This document shows, in pieces, positions 9,705 through 20,500 of a stretch of DNA of 64,000 nt. The notes below the pieces were generated by a model. It had not been told where the DNA came from. It worked only from the letters and a program-made list of their open reading frames with translations, and searched no databases. Positions within the stretch are counted from its first letter, which is position 1. Each line of letters opens with the position of its first letter. Source of the stretch: Erinaceus europaeus. Taxonomy: Eukaryota; Chordata; Mammalia; Eulipotyphla; Erinaceidae. The stretch is taken from positions 62,882,042 through 62,946,041 of the forward strand of contig NC_080164.1 in assembly GCF_950295315.1 (NCBI RefSeq), read 5' to 3'. A program made the translations under genes and the position numbers.

Positions 9705-9865
9705 GGCGAAGGGTAGATAGCATAATGGTTATGCAAACAGACTCTCATGCTTGAGGCTCCAAAGTCTCAGGTTCAATCCCCCACACCGCCATAAGCCAGA
9801 GCTGAGCAGTGCTCTAGTTAAATAAAATAAATAAATAAATTATAAATATAAATAAATAAATAAAG
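9705..9865 (+). mobile_element. SINE class D
   Basis: GGTAGATAGCATAATGGTTA head with an AAATAAAT repeat tail. Confidence 0.88.
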
Positions 9866-10549
9866 TATGGGGACCAAGCAGGACCTAGGCCCTGCACCTT
9901 GTAAATGCCTGTGTGTGTTGTCCCCAGGTGAGACTGTCCCCATCTGGCAGACCTCAGGAAATAGACCTCACAGGGAACCACTGGACAGGGGAGTCCCTAG
10001 TTCAGGGCCTGGCTTCACTCCCCGGCAGGGTGACAACATGGAGCTCTAAGGACCAGCAGGGGCCTGTTGGTGCCCATCAAGTTTAGTCTGAGGCCCACTG
10101 GTCTTGGTGCCCTCGGCCTGGCATCTCGCCATGCGAACCAGCTTCCAATCCAGGGTGAGGGCCTGCTTCCTGCCGCCTGTCCTGATGGCACCTGGCGCTC
10201 TGGGACCCCCACCCATACACTGCAGCTCTAATGGCCAGGCCCAGGCCCCTCGCCTGCCTAAAGCAGGGCTCTGCCTCTACTCTCTCCTTCCAGCTCTTCT
10301 GGCTTCAGTCCATGGTGTTTCTGTTTCTGTTTCTGTGTTCTGTTTTGTTCTGGTCCTCTCTTCCCCAAACCAGCCCTCTGCTCCTCTTCCTGAGGGACAG
10401 GGGTGGGGTCCTCCCTGTACCCACCTGCTGGGTGGCTTGAGCACAGGAGCCCAGAGATCCATGGCAGCCTGCTCCTGCTTCTGGGCTGTGTACTGGGTCT
10501 GGAGGAGCCAGGTGCACAAAACATTAATATTTTCTGAGTATAATTAATT
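9866..10549. other. GC-rich single-copy stretch
   Basis: Around 680 bp free of repeats, richer in G+C than its surroundings, with a TTTCTG repeat near 10318-10336. Frames are open on both strands but no domain or protein family is recognised; it could be regulatory or simply unique intergenic DNA. Confidence 0.4.
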
Positions 10550-10827
10550 AAGGGAGTTAGCAGGTGGTTTGTCCAATAAAATGCAGATATTACCATGTCT
10601 GAGGACACAGGTTCAATCCCCAGGCCACCACAGGGGAGGGAGGCATGGGGGAGCTATAGGAGTGGTAGAACAATGTACCTCTCCTTCTCTCTAGCCTCTC
10701 CCTCTTTATCTCCCTCTATCTTGAGGAAAGAAAAGAGAGAAAGAGTGACTGCCAGGAATGGTAGAGTCAAGCAGGCACTGAGCTCCAGTGATAACCCTGG
10801 TGGCAGAATGAATGAATGAATGAATGA
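10550..10827 (+). mobile_element. SINE class B, long form, old
   Basis: CAGGTGGTTTGTCCAATAAA head and GAGCTCCAGTGATAACCCTG end; the tail is (GAAT)n. Confidence 0.65.
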
Positions 10828-11030
10828 GCCAGCATGATAGCTTACTTGGAAGGATACCTCCTTTTCCATATACGTGAACCAGGTTTGAACCTACCCCCTC
10901 AAACACTGGGGGAAACTTCAGTTCTGCAGTTATCTTTTCTTCTCTCCCTTTGCCTTTGTCTACTTCCATCTGAAAAAGTGAGTCCAGAGCAGTGAAGTCC
11001 CAGTAACAACAGAAAACAGACAAATAAACA
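10828..11030 (+). mobile_element. SINE class E, old
   Basis: ATGATAGCTTACTTGGAAGG head and GAACCAGGTTTGAACC B region. Confidence 0.6.
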
Positions 11031-11049
11031 CATCTTAAAAGATTGTTGA

Positions 11050-11190
11050 GTGGTCCAGGAGATGGCGCAGTGGATAAAGTATTGGACTCTCAAGCATGAG
11101 GTCCTGAGTTCAATCCCTGGCAGCACATGTACCAGAAAGATGTCTGGTTCTTTTTCTCTCTCCTCCTGTCTTATTAATAAATAAAATTTT
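11050..11190 (+). mobile_element. SINE class C
   Basis: GTGGTCCAGGAGATGGCGCA head; outer direct repeats AAGATTGTTGAG occur on both sides of this SINE plus the D copy that follows it. Confidence 0.9.
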
Positions 11191-11303
11191 GGGCAGGGGT
11201 AAAAAGCATAATGGTTATGCAAAGAGACTCTCATGCCTGAGGCTCCAAAATCCCAGGTTCAATCCCCTGCACCACCGTAAGCCTGAGCTGAACAGTGCTC
11301 TGG

Positions 11304-11334
<31 letters not shown>

Positions 11335-11352
11335 AATATTTTAAAACATAAA
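11191..11352 (+). mobile_element. SINE class D in the tail of a class C SINE
   Basis: GTAAAAAGCATAATGGTTAT head and an AAATAAAT microsatellite at about 11305-11337. Confidence 0.88.
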
Positions 11353-11429
11353 AAAAAAGATTGTTGAGCCCTGCCTGACTTGACTGATAAATGTGCCGGA
11401 AACCAACCAAAACCATAAAGATTTGTCTT

Positions 11430-11527
11430 TCATGCCTGAGGCTAAAGGCCCAGGTTCAATCCCCTGCACCACCCACCATAAGCCAGAGCTGAGTAGTGCT
11501 CTGGTAAAATAAATAAATAAATAAATA
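11430..11527 (+). mobile_element. SINE class D, 5'-truncated
   Basis: It starts at TCATGCCTGAGGCTAAAG and so lacks the head; perfect 11-bp direct repeats AGATTTGTCTT (11419-11429, 11528-11538) show that it was inserted already truncated. Confidence 0.88.
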
Positions 11528-11786
11528 AGATTTGTCTTATTTATGCCCTATAAGATAGAGTTTCACATGAGAAAGAAAGAGAAAAATAAAAAGAAAGAGG
11601 AGTTAGAGCAGCATTCCAGTACATAAAGTCCAAGGAGCCAGCCAGGAACCTAAACCATGCCAGCTGATCTCTACTAGCCGAGCTTCCTCTGCCACTGCAA
11701 GGTGTTGTGATGGGGGTGGTGTTCACAGTCATCTGAAATGGAGAACAGATACAGCCACAAAGAAATGTTTGGAAATTAAGAATGGA

Positions 11787-12055
11787 GGAGTAGTGAGAGA
11801 ACTCACTTGGATAGTGAACTACTTTGGCATGTGCAATAACCAAGTTCAAATCCAGTCCCCACTGTACTGAAGAAAGGAAGCTTTAGAGCTGTTCTCTCTC
11901 CCTCTCCCTTTCCCTCTCCCTCCCCCTCTCCCTCCCCCTTTCTCTCTTCCTCTTTCTCTCTCTCTCTGCCTTTCTATCTCTAGCAAAAGAAAAAAAAAGA
12001 AGAAGCAGAGGAGGAGGAGGAAAGAGAGAAAGATAAAGGAGAGAAGGAAGAGGAG
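11787..12055 (+). mobile_element. SINE class E with pyrimidine and purine tracts
   Basis: AGAACTCACTTGGATAGTGA head; 11890-11975 is a CCCTCT-type tract and 11985-12050 a purine-rich tail. Confidence 0.65.
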
Positions 12056-12210
12056 TCTAGACGTGTCCTACTTGGTATGAAAATACACTACCAAAGTCTA
12101 ATGCTGTTAGAAGTGTGGTTCTGGCATAGCAATAGACTAATGAACTGATGGAGTCAATTATAAGGTCCAAAAGCACAGTTAGTGACAAATGTGGCAAACC
12201 AACAGAGTGA

Positions 12211-12691
12211 CAGTCAAGGATGTGATAGTGGATACAATGTTGCGCAGCGGGTTAAGTACACGTGGAACAAAGCACAAGGACAAGCATAAGGATCCTGGTA
12301 CAAAGCACAAGGACCAGCATAAGGATCCTGGTTCCAGCCCCCGGCTCCCCACCTGCAGGGGAGTCGCTTCACAAGCGGTGAAACAGGTCTGAAGGTGTCT
12401 TTTTCTCCCTCTCTCTGTCTTCCCCTCCTCTCTCCATTTCTCTCTGTCCTATCCAGCAACAATGACATCAATAACAACAACAATAATAACTACAGCAATA
12501 AAACAACAAAGGCAACAAAAGGGAATAAATAAATAAATATAAAAAATGTCTAAAAAAAAACAAACAATGTTGGACTCTCAAGCATAAAGTCCTGATTCCA
12601 ATCCCTGGCATCTCACATGTCAGAGCGATGCCCTGGTTCTCTCCCTCTCCCTCTCTCCCTTCTTCTCTTTCTTCCTTTCATAAATAAGACT
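12211..12691 (+). mobile_element. SINE class C, split by class A
   Basis: The head at 12213-12242 and the body from 12564 belong together; direct repeats AACAGAGTGA at 12201-12210 and 12692-12701. Confidence 0.82.
12243..12563 (+). mobile_element. SINE class A nested in class C, 5'-truncated
   Basis: It begins at CGCAGCGGGTTAAG, lacking the first ~15 bases; perfect direct repeats ACAATGTTG (12234-12242, 12564-12572). An internal tandem duplication of CACAAGGACMAGCATAAGGA occurs at about 12267-12330. Confidence 0.92.
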
Positions 12692-13441
12692 AACAGAGTG
12701 AAAACTGGAACCTCAATATATAACAATAGTTTAACTGACTTTATTTTTCTGAAATCTTCTATCCATGTCTCATATCACTTACAAAAATACATTCTATGTG
12801 GATTAAATCAATCAAAATAAGACCCAAATAGTTGAGGACTAGGTAAAATATACACTAAAATAAGTTTGTAGTTTTGGGGTAAAAATAGCCTGGAGTGGGG
12901 GACTCCTTTCTGTCTGCTAGATTGGATGCATCTAATCTTTGACAAAGGTGCCCAGACTATTAAATGGGGAAAAGAAGAGTCTCTTCAGCAAATGGTGTTA
13001 GAAATTTTGGCTTGAAACATGCAGAAGAATGAAACCGGACTGCTACATTTCATCCGTAAATTCCAAGTGGATCAATGATTTGGATGTTAGAACCAGAATC
13101 TGTCAAATACTTAGAGGAAAATATTGGCAGCACTCTATCTAAATTTTATAGGCATCTTCAATGATATAAATCCAATTGCAAGGAAGACTAAAACAAAAAT
13201 AAACAGTGGGATTAGAATTACATCAAATTAAAAAGTTTATGTACAGCAAAAGAAACCACCACCCAAACAACAAGACCCCTTACAGATGGGAGAAGATCTT
13301 TACATGCCATACATCAGACAACAGGCTAATAACCAAAATAGATTAAGAGCTCATCAAACTCAGCAACAACAACAACAAAAATGACTCCATCCAAAAGTGG
13401 GGAGAGAATATGAATAGAATATTCACCATATAAGAGATCCA

Positions 13442-13738
13442 GGGAATTGAGCGGTAGAGCAGTGGGTTAAGCGCATGTGGCGCTAAGCGCAAGGACCGGC
13501 ATAAGGATCCCGGTTCAAGCCCCAGCTCCCCACCTACAGGGGAGTCGCTTCACAGGTGGTGAAGCAAGTCTGCAGGTGTCTATCTTTCTCTCCCACCTGT
13601 CTTCCCCTCCTCTCTCCATTTCTCTCTGTCCTATCTAACAACAACGACAATAATAACTACTACAACAAAAAAAACAACAAGGGCAACAAAAGGGAAAATA
13701 AATAAATAATTTTTTTAAAGGTTTAAAAAAGAGAGAGA
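13442..13738 (+). mobile_element. SINE class A nested in LINE-1
   Basis: Near full length; AGAGATCC duplicated at 13434-13441 and 13739 onward. Confidence 0.9.
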
Positions 13739-14634
13739 GAGATCCAAATGGCCAACAGATATATGAAAAAATGCTCCAAGTTACTGTCAGAGAAATACAA
13801 ATAAAGACAATAATGAGATATCACTTCACTCCTGTGAGAATGTCACACAACAGAAAGGATAGCAACAACAAATGCTGGAGAGGCTGTGAGGGCAAAGAAA
13901 CTCTCCTGCACTAATGGTGGTAATGTAAATTGGTCCAACCCCTGTGGAGAGCAGTCTGGAAAACTCTAGAAGGCTAGAAGAGGACCTACCCTATGAACCT
14001 GCAATTCCTCTCCTGGAGATATATCCCAAGGAACCAAACATACCCATCCAAAAAGATTTGTGTTACCTCTGTTCATAGCAGCACAATTTGTAAAAGGCAA
14101 AAGATTTGTACGATCTAAAGAGAAACCAGAATATAGCAGCACAAGTTGTAATAGCCAGAACCTGGAAGCAATCCAAGTGTCCAACAATAGATGAGTGGCT
14201 GAGCAAGTTGTGGTCTGTATACACAATGGAATACTACTCAGCTATTAAAAATGGTGAATTTACCTTCTTCACCTCATCTTAGCTGGAACTTGAAGGAATC
14301 ATGTTAAGTGAAATAAGCCATAAAGAAAAAGAAGAATATGAGATGATCCCACTCATAGAAGTTGAAAAGAACAGAAGAGAAAACACAAATCAAAACTTGA
14401 ACTGGGTTTGGTGTATTCCACCAAAGTAAAAGGCACTGGGGTGGGAGGGAGAGGGTTCAGGCCCTGGAATATGATAGCAGAGGAAGACCTAGTGGGGGTT
14501 GACTTGTTATGTGGACAACAGAGAAGTGTTATACATGTACCAACCATTGTATTTTGCTGTTAACTGTAAAACATGCCCCCAGTAAAGAAAAAAACTAAAT
14601 TTTTTAAATAATAACAAAATGAAAAAAAAGAAAC

Positions 14635-14818
14635 ATGAGGCTGGGAGGTGGAGCACATTACAGTAAGCAACAACCTGGGTTCAAGCCTGCAGCCCCCACC
14701 TACGGGGTGATGCTTCATGGATGGTGAAGCAGTGCTACAAGTGTTTCTCTTTCTCCTCCTCTATCTCCCTTCCCCATTTCAGTTTCTCTCTTATCAATTT
14801 AAATTAATATTCAAAAAG
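14635..14818 (+). mobile_element. SINE class B
   Basis: CTGGGAGGTGGAGCACATTA head, shortened; AAAAGAAACAT repeated at both ends. Confidence 0.8.
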
Positions 14819-14829
14819 AAACATACATG

Positions 14830-15450
14830 TCTTTGTGTAGTAGTATGCCCAATAGTGACTATGGAGAAAAACTTCAAACAGAGAAGGAGGAAAAGGAGTG
14901 TAGAGAGGACAATCAAAGATCACCAAAAATCAACAAGAGAGGAAATCAAATAGTAGACAAGTAGAGAAAGGAGAACAATATGGAATTCACAAGATGAGAC
15001 ATGAATATGCCTTTAATTTATTACTATGTGCTGAAACAATACAATGGCCTGACACACCCTCTCAGTACCTGCAGTGCAGGGAGAGGCCGTGGTGGAAATG
15101 TAGATTGGAATGGTTTGGTTTATTTTGTTTTGTTCTGTTAACATTAGTGAGCAACCAGGACAGATGGGAGATTCAGCCCCAGGGCAGGCCAAGGGAGTGG
15201 GCTCTGAGAGGCCCCAGTGACACAAATCCAAACACCTCAGACCAAGAGTACCCTCAGAGCCCTCAGCTGATCCTGATTGAAATGTCTTTGCTCACCCGCT
15301 ACTGGCCCACCCTCCAAGACTCCCTGTAGGTCTCAGTTCTTCCAGGAAGCCCACCCAGATCCTCAAGGTGAGTCAAGGGCCTTCCCCAGCACTCCCAGAG
15401 CCCAGGCTCCTCTCTGCCCTCACAGATTTCTTTTCATTTCTTTTCTCTCT
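14830..15450. other. single-copy-looking stretch
   Basis: No recognised exon. The frame 14994-15329 is open but has no protein-like features that I can place. Confidence 0.4.
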
Positions 15451-15451
15451 C

Positions 15452-15662
15452 ACTTTTTTTTTTTGCCTCCAGGCTTATTGCTGGGGCTTGGTGCCTGCAC
15501 TAGGAATCCACTGCTCCTGGTGGCCATTTTTCTCATTTTGTTGCCATTGTTGTTGTTGGATAGGACAGAGAGAAATGGAGAGAGGAGGAGAAGACAGAGA
15601 GGGGAGAGGAAGATAGACACCTGCAGACCTGCTTCACTGCTGGTGAAGCAACCCCCCTGCAC
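15452..15662 (-). mobile_element. SINE class A, long form, antisense, head missing
   Basis: GCCTCCAGGCTTATTGCTGG to AAGCAACCCCCCTGCAC; the tRNA-like head is absent. Confidence 0.85.
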
Positions 15663-15770
15663 AAACAGCAAGTGAGCTATTTGACCTTTTCCTCCTTATT
15701 TTGGGTTTCCCCTGGGGAGAGGGACTTCCATGTGGGAGCTAGAAGCCCTTTCTAAGACTGAATTCCCATG

Positions 15771-15920
15771 CAGCCTGGAAGGTGGTTCAGTGAGTAGAGC
15801 ACTGGACTTGCAGGCATGAGATTCCAAGTTTGACCCCTGACATTGAATATGCCACACCGATTCTCTGGATCTCTCTCTCTCTCTCCTCCCTCTCTCGTTA
15901 ATTAACTAATTAATATTGAA
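15771..15920 (+). mobile_element. SINE class C, old
   Basis: CCTGGAAGGTGGTTCAGTGA head, GACTTGCAGGCATGAGATTC, tail of AATTAACTAATTAAT. Confidence 0.6.
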
Positions 15921-15935
15921 TCCTCATTTCACCAA

Positions 15936-16815
15936 AAAGGCAGCATTCCTGTTTTCTTGCTCGCTGTCCCAGCCTAGGGGTCAGATTCCCCCCAGACAGG
16001 GCTGGGGAGGGGAGGTTGAGGAGCAGGAAGTGTCAACGCCTACACAGCCCAGGGTCTTTTTCCGTTCCTCAAAAAGAACACGCTGTACCAGGTAGACGCG
16101 CTTGCTGGGAGCCACCTCACTTCTCACAGCCCCTCTCTGCTCACATCCTGTTTCCACCCCTCTTACACCCTGGGCCCCCAGCCGTGGCTTCCCACCCACA
16201 CCACCTGGGTGTTCTCATCACCTTCCTGGGTGATTCTAGGGACACAGACCTGCTGTGTTTAACCCCCAGCGGCTTGAAGGAATTTGCATCTGAGTCTGCT
16301 GTCTCTCTAGGCAGACAAAGAGAAAAGGAGCAAAAGTGAAGGCCAGGTCAAGCTGGGAGGCTGGGCCTACTTGTCCCACCAAGGCAAGGTGTGACCTTCA
16401 GCAAAGCCCTAAATGACCTGAACCCCATATCTCCTCAGCCACCAAGAGGGAATACAAAGGGTGGTGACTAGCAACAAGGGCAAGGAGGGCTCAGCGTGGG
16501 TCTGTGGGCCTTGGAGAACCGGCAGGCAACAGCCCTCCCGGGAGAGCCACACCCACCTGCTCATGCTCCTCACACTGTTGCTATTTTCCCTCATCTCAGA
16601 AATCCACCTACATCTACTCACCACAAATAGGGAAAGGAACGAACAGTGAAACACTGCTCATAATCCACCTCTGTTCATTTCAACAGTCACTTTCTCCCTT
16701 ACCTCTGACTTTCTGCAATGTAGTTAGCACCAAAGGGCAAGGAGAGAAGTTGTGCTGTTCACCCAACAGGGTGCCATACAGTGGACACTGGGCATATATG
16801 CTGCCCCTCTCATTC
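15936..16815. other. GC-rich single-copy stretch
   Basis: Nearly 900 bp without recognisable repeats. Frames at 16016-16339 and 16504-17043 are open but resemble nothing known; the second runs into a SINE. Confidence 0.4.
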
Positions 16816-16889
16816 ATTCATTCATTTATTCACTCACTCACTAGGGCTTTGTGTCTTCACAATTCCAATGTTCCCAATGGACTTCATTG

Positions 16890-17007
16890 TTTTGTGTTTG
16901 TTTGTTTTTTAACCAGAGCACTGAGCAGCTCTGGCTTATGGTGGAGATTTCAGAGCCTCAGGCATGAGAGTCTCTTTGCATTAACCATTGTGCTATCTAC
17001 CTCTACC
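16890..17007 (-). mobile_element. SINE class D, antisense
   Basis: CCAGAGCACTGAGCAGCTCT to AACCATTGTGCTATCTACCT; direct repeats TGGACTTCATT on both sides. Confidence 0.88.
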
Positions 17008-17046
17008 CTGGACTTCATTTTTTACCCTTTTAAAATCAGATAAAGA

Positions 17047-17255
17047 GAGGCCAGGACCTGGTTAAGTGCTCACATCACAGTACACAAACCCAGATTCAAG
17101 CCCCTGGTCCCCACCTGCAGGGCAAATCTTCACCAGTGGTGAAGCAGGGCTACCAATGTCTCTCTGTCTCTTTCCCTCTCCAAATCCCCCTCTCCTCTCA
17201 ATTTCTCTCTGTTTTTATCCAATAATAAATAAATAGTTAAAAAATAAAATTAGCA
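17047..17255 (+). mobile_element. SINE class B, head shortened
   Basis: GGCCAGGACCTGGTTAAGTG joins the head with a small deletion; AATAATAAATAAATAG tail. Confidence 0.82.
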
Positions 17256-17257
17256 CA

Positions 17258-17500
17258 CTACAGTGCGCAAGGACCTGGGTTCAAGCCCCCAGTCCCCACC
17301 TGCAGGGGAGTCGCTTCACAGGCAGTGAAGCAGGTCTGCAGGTGTCTATCTTTCTCTCCCCCTCTCTGTCTTCCCCTCCTCTCTCCATTTCTCTCTGTCC
17401 TATCCAACAATGACAACAATAATAACTACAACAATAAAACAACAAGGGCAACAAAAGAGAATAAATAAATATTTAAAAATAAAATAAAATAAATTTAGAT
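17258..17500 (+). mobile_element. chimeric SINE, B-type head region on A-type body
   Basis: CACTACAGTGCGCAAGGACC and CCCAGTCCCCACCTGCAGGG are class B in character, while GAGTCGCTTCACAGGCAGTG through CAACAAGGGCAACAAAAG is class A. AGATAAAGAG flanks the block 17037-17510. Confidence 0.7.
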
Positions 17501-17504
17501 AAAG

Positions 17505-17690
17505 AGAAATAATGAGGGAGAGACAGAGAGAAAGGAGAGACACCAAAGTACCACTCCTCTGTCAAGGAGTGTCCCTGGTACTGTTTGTGCATGTTCCTTC
17601 CTTGTAGTGTCCAGTGTGCTCAAACTCAGGTTCTCTCACGTGGTAAGCTGTGTGCTCTGCCAGGTGAATTGTCTCCTCAACTTAGTACAA
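17505..17690 (-). mobile_element. SINE class E, antisense, old
   Basis: AGAGACACCAAAGTACCACT to CCAGGTGAATTGTCTC; head complement at the right end. Confidence 0.6.
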
Positions 17691-18414
17691 AGGGATTCTA
17701 GCCCCCTCGGTTTCCCCATCCTCCCTGCTCGGCTTTCCCACCAGTCCCTCAGGGAGAGGGCAGTGTTCCTGAACCCCTGTGGTCTCCATCTATGTCCCCC
17801 TTCCTGGGCAAGTTCAGAGATGGGGACATCTGGACATCCCAGCTGGACCGGAAGGAGGCCAGAACTGACTAGGAAACATATTGTCACACATCCTGTGCTG
17901 GCCAGGACCCTCCTGGCAGACTCCAGGCCTCCAGCCAGGAGGGACTAGAAGGGCCAGGACCTTCTCAGCCCTTCTGCAATGGAACAGAGCCACGTGACCT
18001 ATTGCAGCCAATGAAATGTCATATCCGGGCTGAGGTACTGAAAATCCTGTGGGGTTTCCAGTCTTGGTCTATTCCTCTGCCCTATTCAGGAAGTAGACCT
18101 ATAAGTGCTCCAGGCAGGGCAGCTGCCCTGGTTCTTAGCTGATGAGTGGCTGCCTGGTGGGCCCTCGCCCACAGCATAGCCCAGTCATCCTGACCAGCAC
18201 AGCTGTTTCCTCTGCAGAGTTTTATACTCATTTCTGAAACCTGGGCCTCAAAAAAACTGGGCTGTCTGAGCGGGGGGAGAGGCAGGGGAAAGGTGACCTG
18301 AGATTGGTAAATCAGTTCTGTTTAACTAGTAGTCCTCTGCCAGCAGTTTGTATTCAAAAACTAGGTTTTAGAAATAAAAGGACAACCAGAGGTATATGAG
18401 TCCCCATCCTGTTC
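17691..18414. other. single-copy-looking stretch
   Basis: Contains CCACGTGACCTATTGCAGCC and CAATGAAATGTCATATCC near 17990-18030, reminiscent of an old interspersed element, but I cannot name it. No exon recognised. Confidence 0.35.
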
Positions 18415-18446
18415 CTTCACTATTCTCTTGAAAGAGAATAGTGAAG
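18415..18446. repeat. 15-bp perfect palindrome, 2-nt spacer
   Basis: CTTCACTATTCTCTT, then GA, then AAGAGAATAGTGAAG. Confidence 0.95.
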
Positions 18447-18489
18447 ACCAACTATAGGCTTTTTCCCTTTAATTATAAGGTTTTTTGTT

Positions 18490-18700
18490 TGTTTGTTTTA
18501 TTTTTAAATCTTTATTTATTTGATAGAGAGAGCCAGAAATTGAGAGAAAGGGGGAGAGAGAAGGAGACAGAGAGATACCTGCAGCACTGCTTCACCAGTT
18601 GTGAAGCTTTCCCCCTGCAGGTAGGGACTGGGGACTCGAACCCCAGTCTTTGCACACTGTAACATGTGTGCTCAACCAGGTGCACCACCACCCAGCCCCA
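18490..18700 (-). mobile_element. SINE class B, antisense
   Basis: GATAGAGAGAGCCAGAAATT to GGTGCACCACCACCCAGCCC; AATTATARGGTTTT flanks both sides. Confidence 0.9.
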
Positions 18701-18730
18701 ATTATAGGTTTTATTCCATGAGAAAGTTTT

Positions 18731-19002
18731 TTTTTTTAATTATATTTATTTATTTATTTTCCCTTTTGTTGCTCTTGTTTTCATTGTTGTTGTAGTTATT
18801 ATTGTTATTGATGTCATTGTTGGATAGGACAGAGAGAAATTGAGAGAGGAGGGGAAGACAGAGAGGGGGAGAAAGATAGACACCTGCAGACCTGCTTCAC
18901 CCCCTGTGAAGCCACTCCCCTGCAGGTGGGGAGCCGGGGCTCCTACCCGGATCCTTATCCCCATCCGTGCGCTTACCCCGCTGCCCTACTGCCCGACTCC
19001 CT
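18731..19002 (-). mobile_element. SINE class A, antisense
   Basis: CCCTTTTGTTGCTCTTGTTT to CTGCCCTACTGCCCGACTCC; perfect repeats TCCATGAGAAAGTTT at both ends. Confidence 0.92.
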
Positions 19003-19177
19003 CCATGAGAAAGTTTAAGGATCCAGGTAGCAGAAAAGTCTGAAGGGCTCAGAATCCTCTCCATTTGCCTCAGATATAGCTCCTGAATTCACATCCCTTC
19101 CCAACTTCTACCTGCAAAAACACCTACTCGCTTTAGGGGGCAAAGAAGTTGATTTGAGCTAAGAACTTATTCCTAAA

Positions 19178-19640
19178 GCCAGAGGTATAGCTTACTAGGT
19201 AAGGCACATGTCTTGCCAAGTGACTGACCTAGGTTCAAACCCTGACACCACATGGGAAGTGCTATGACAGTGGAGGAAGCTCTGGTGCTGCAGTGCCTCT
19301 CCCTCTCTGTGTGTTTCTGCTTTTTTTTTTTTTTAAGATTTTTAAAAAATATTTATTTCCTTTTGTTGCCCTTGTTTTGTTGTTGTAGTTATTATTGTTG
19401 TTGTTATTGTTGAATAGGACATAGAGAAATGGAGAGAGGAGGGGAAGACAGAGAGGGGGAGAAAGAGAAAGACACCTGCAGAACTGCTTCACCGCTTGTG
19501 AAGTGACTCCCCTGCAGGTGGGGAGCTGGAGGCTCGAACCTGGATCCTTATGCTGGTCCTTGTACTTTGCGTCACCTGTGCTTAACCCTCTGTGCTACTG
19601 CCTGACTCCCTGTGTTTCTGTTTTTCAGTATGAATGAATA
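19178..19640 (+). mobile_element. SINE class E, split by class A
   Basis: GAGGTATAGCTTACTAGGTA head and GGAGGAAGCTCTGGTGCTGC body; it resumes after the nested SINE at TGTGTTTCTGTTTTTC. Confidence 0.6.
19320..19608 (-). mobile_element. SINE class A, antisense, nested
   Basis: Near full length; TGTGTTTCTG repeated exactly on both sides. Confidence 0.92.
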
Positions 19641-20342
19641 ATTGGCCCAGAGTGGTGCAATCACACATAAATCAGACCTCGGCTCCAAAAGACTAGCCCA
19701 ATTGTGGGTCCCAACAGCAATAAAACATTTTTCCATTTTTGCAAAAAATGGTTTGAGTTTGGCATTCTGTAGCCCATGTTTGGCTTCACTTCCAGTGGGA
19801 CAAAGCACTCTCTGTACCTGTTTCCCTGCCTCTGAACCCCATCTCAAGTCTAGATCTGTTTAATCCTTCTTCAATTCCTGCCACCCACCACCATCCTGGT
19901 CCAGAGCATCTCCTCAGCCCCCTGTTTGTCTTATATATCCTGTCCACCCCTCTAATAGATCCTGGACAATAGGAGGCTTCATCTATCTGGTCTAGGCCAG
20001 AAACTTCAGAACTGGAAGGGTAGTTGGCATTGGCCTAATTCAAGCTGCCATTGTTCTCAGAGCCTCTGCTGCCATCTACCCTGGCTAAAACCACTCTAAG
20101 AAAGGGGACAGTTAGGGAGGAATCCTATCTCCTCATATTTGGACACTGTGTCACTGCTCACATACTCGACTTCCTGGCCATTTTGTTTTCTTGTAACCTA
20201 AGCATGTCCCCAAGTCTCAAGTACTGACCCTCAGGGACTAGAGACCTGTGTTCCTACCCAGCACTTCATAGCCTATGTCTTCCCCCACTTGTCTCATGTG
20301 AAACTCTCTCTGTACCTCATGTAATAAATAAAATAAATCTTT
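19641..20342. other. single-copy-looking stretch
   Basis: About 700 bp without recognised repeats or exons. Confidence 0.4.
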
Positions 20343-20500
20343 TGGGGCTCAGTGAGGTAACTCACTCAGCAAGGTATCTGTTTTGCTGTGTGTGCTATTC
20401 AGGTTCAAACCCACAGCCCCCATGGCACTGGGGAAAGCTTTAGTGCTGTGATGTTTCTCTCTGTCTCTGTCTCTCAATTTCTCTCTGAAAAAGGGATAAA
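20343..20500 (+). mobile_element. SINE class E
   Basis: GTGAGGTAACTCACTCAGCA head, TTCAGGTTCAAACCCACA B region, CACTGGGGAAAGCTTTAGTG body. Confidence 0.65.

Larger units (their letters stand above)
12070..14610 (+). mobile_element. LINE-1, 5'-truncated and interrupted
   Basis: TTGACAAAGGTGCCCAGACT, GGGGAAAAGAAGAGTCTCTT, AAATGCTGGAGAGGCTGTGA and GGAATACTACTCAGCTATTA give the LINE-1 ORF2 3' region in order, ending in a 3' UTR with CATGTACCAACCATTGTATT. Two SINE groups (12211-12691, 13442-13738) split it and frames are broken. A local duplication of the CAGCACAANTTGTAAW segment lies at 14080-14155. Confidence 0.85.

Noticed and set aside
9866..10549. Hidden exon of a neighbouring gene
   Set aside because: GC-rich and open in several frames, but no protein family, consistent splice pair or frame bias; left as single-copy sequence.
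12201..12701. Segmental duplication because of repeated AACAGAGTGA and ACAATGTTG
   Set aside because: Both pairs are ordinary target-site duplications of nested SINEs.
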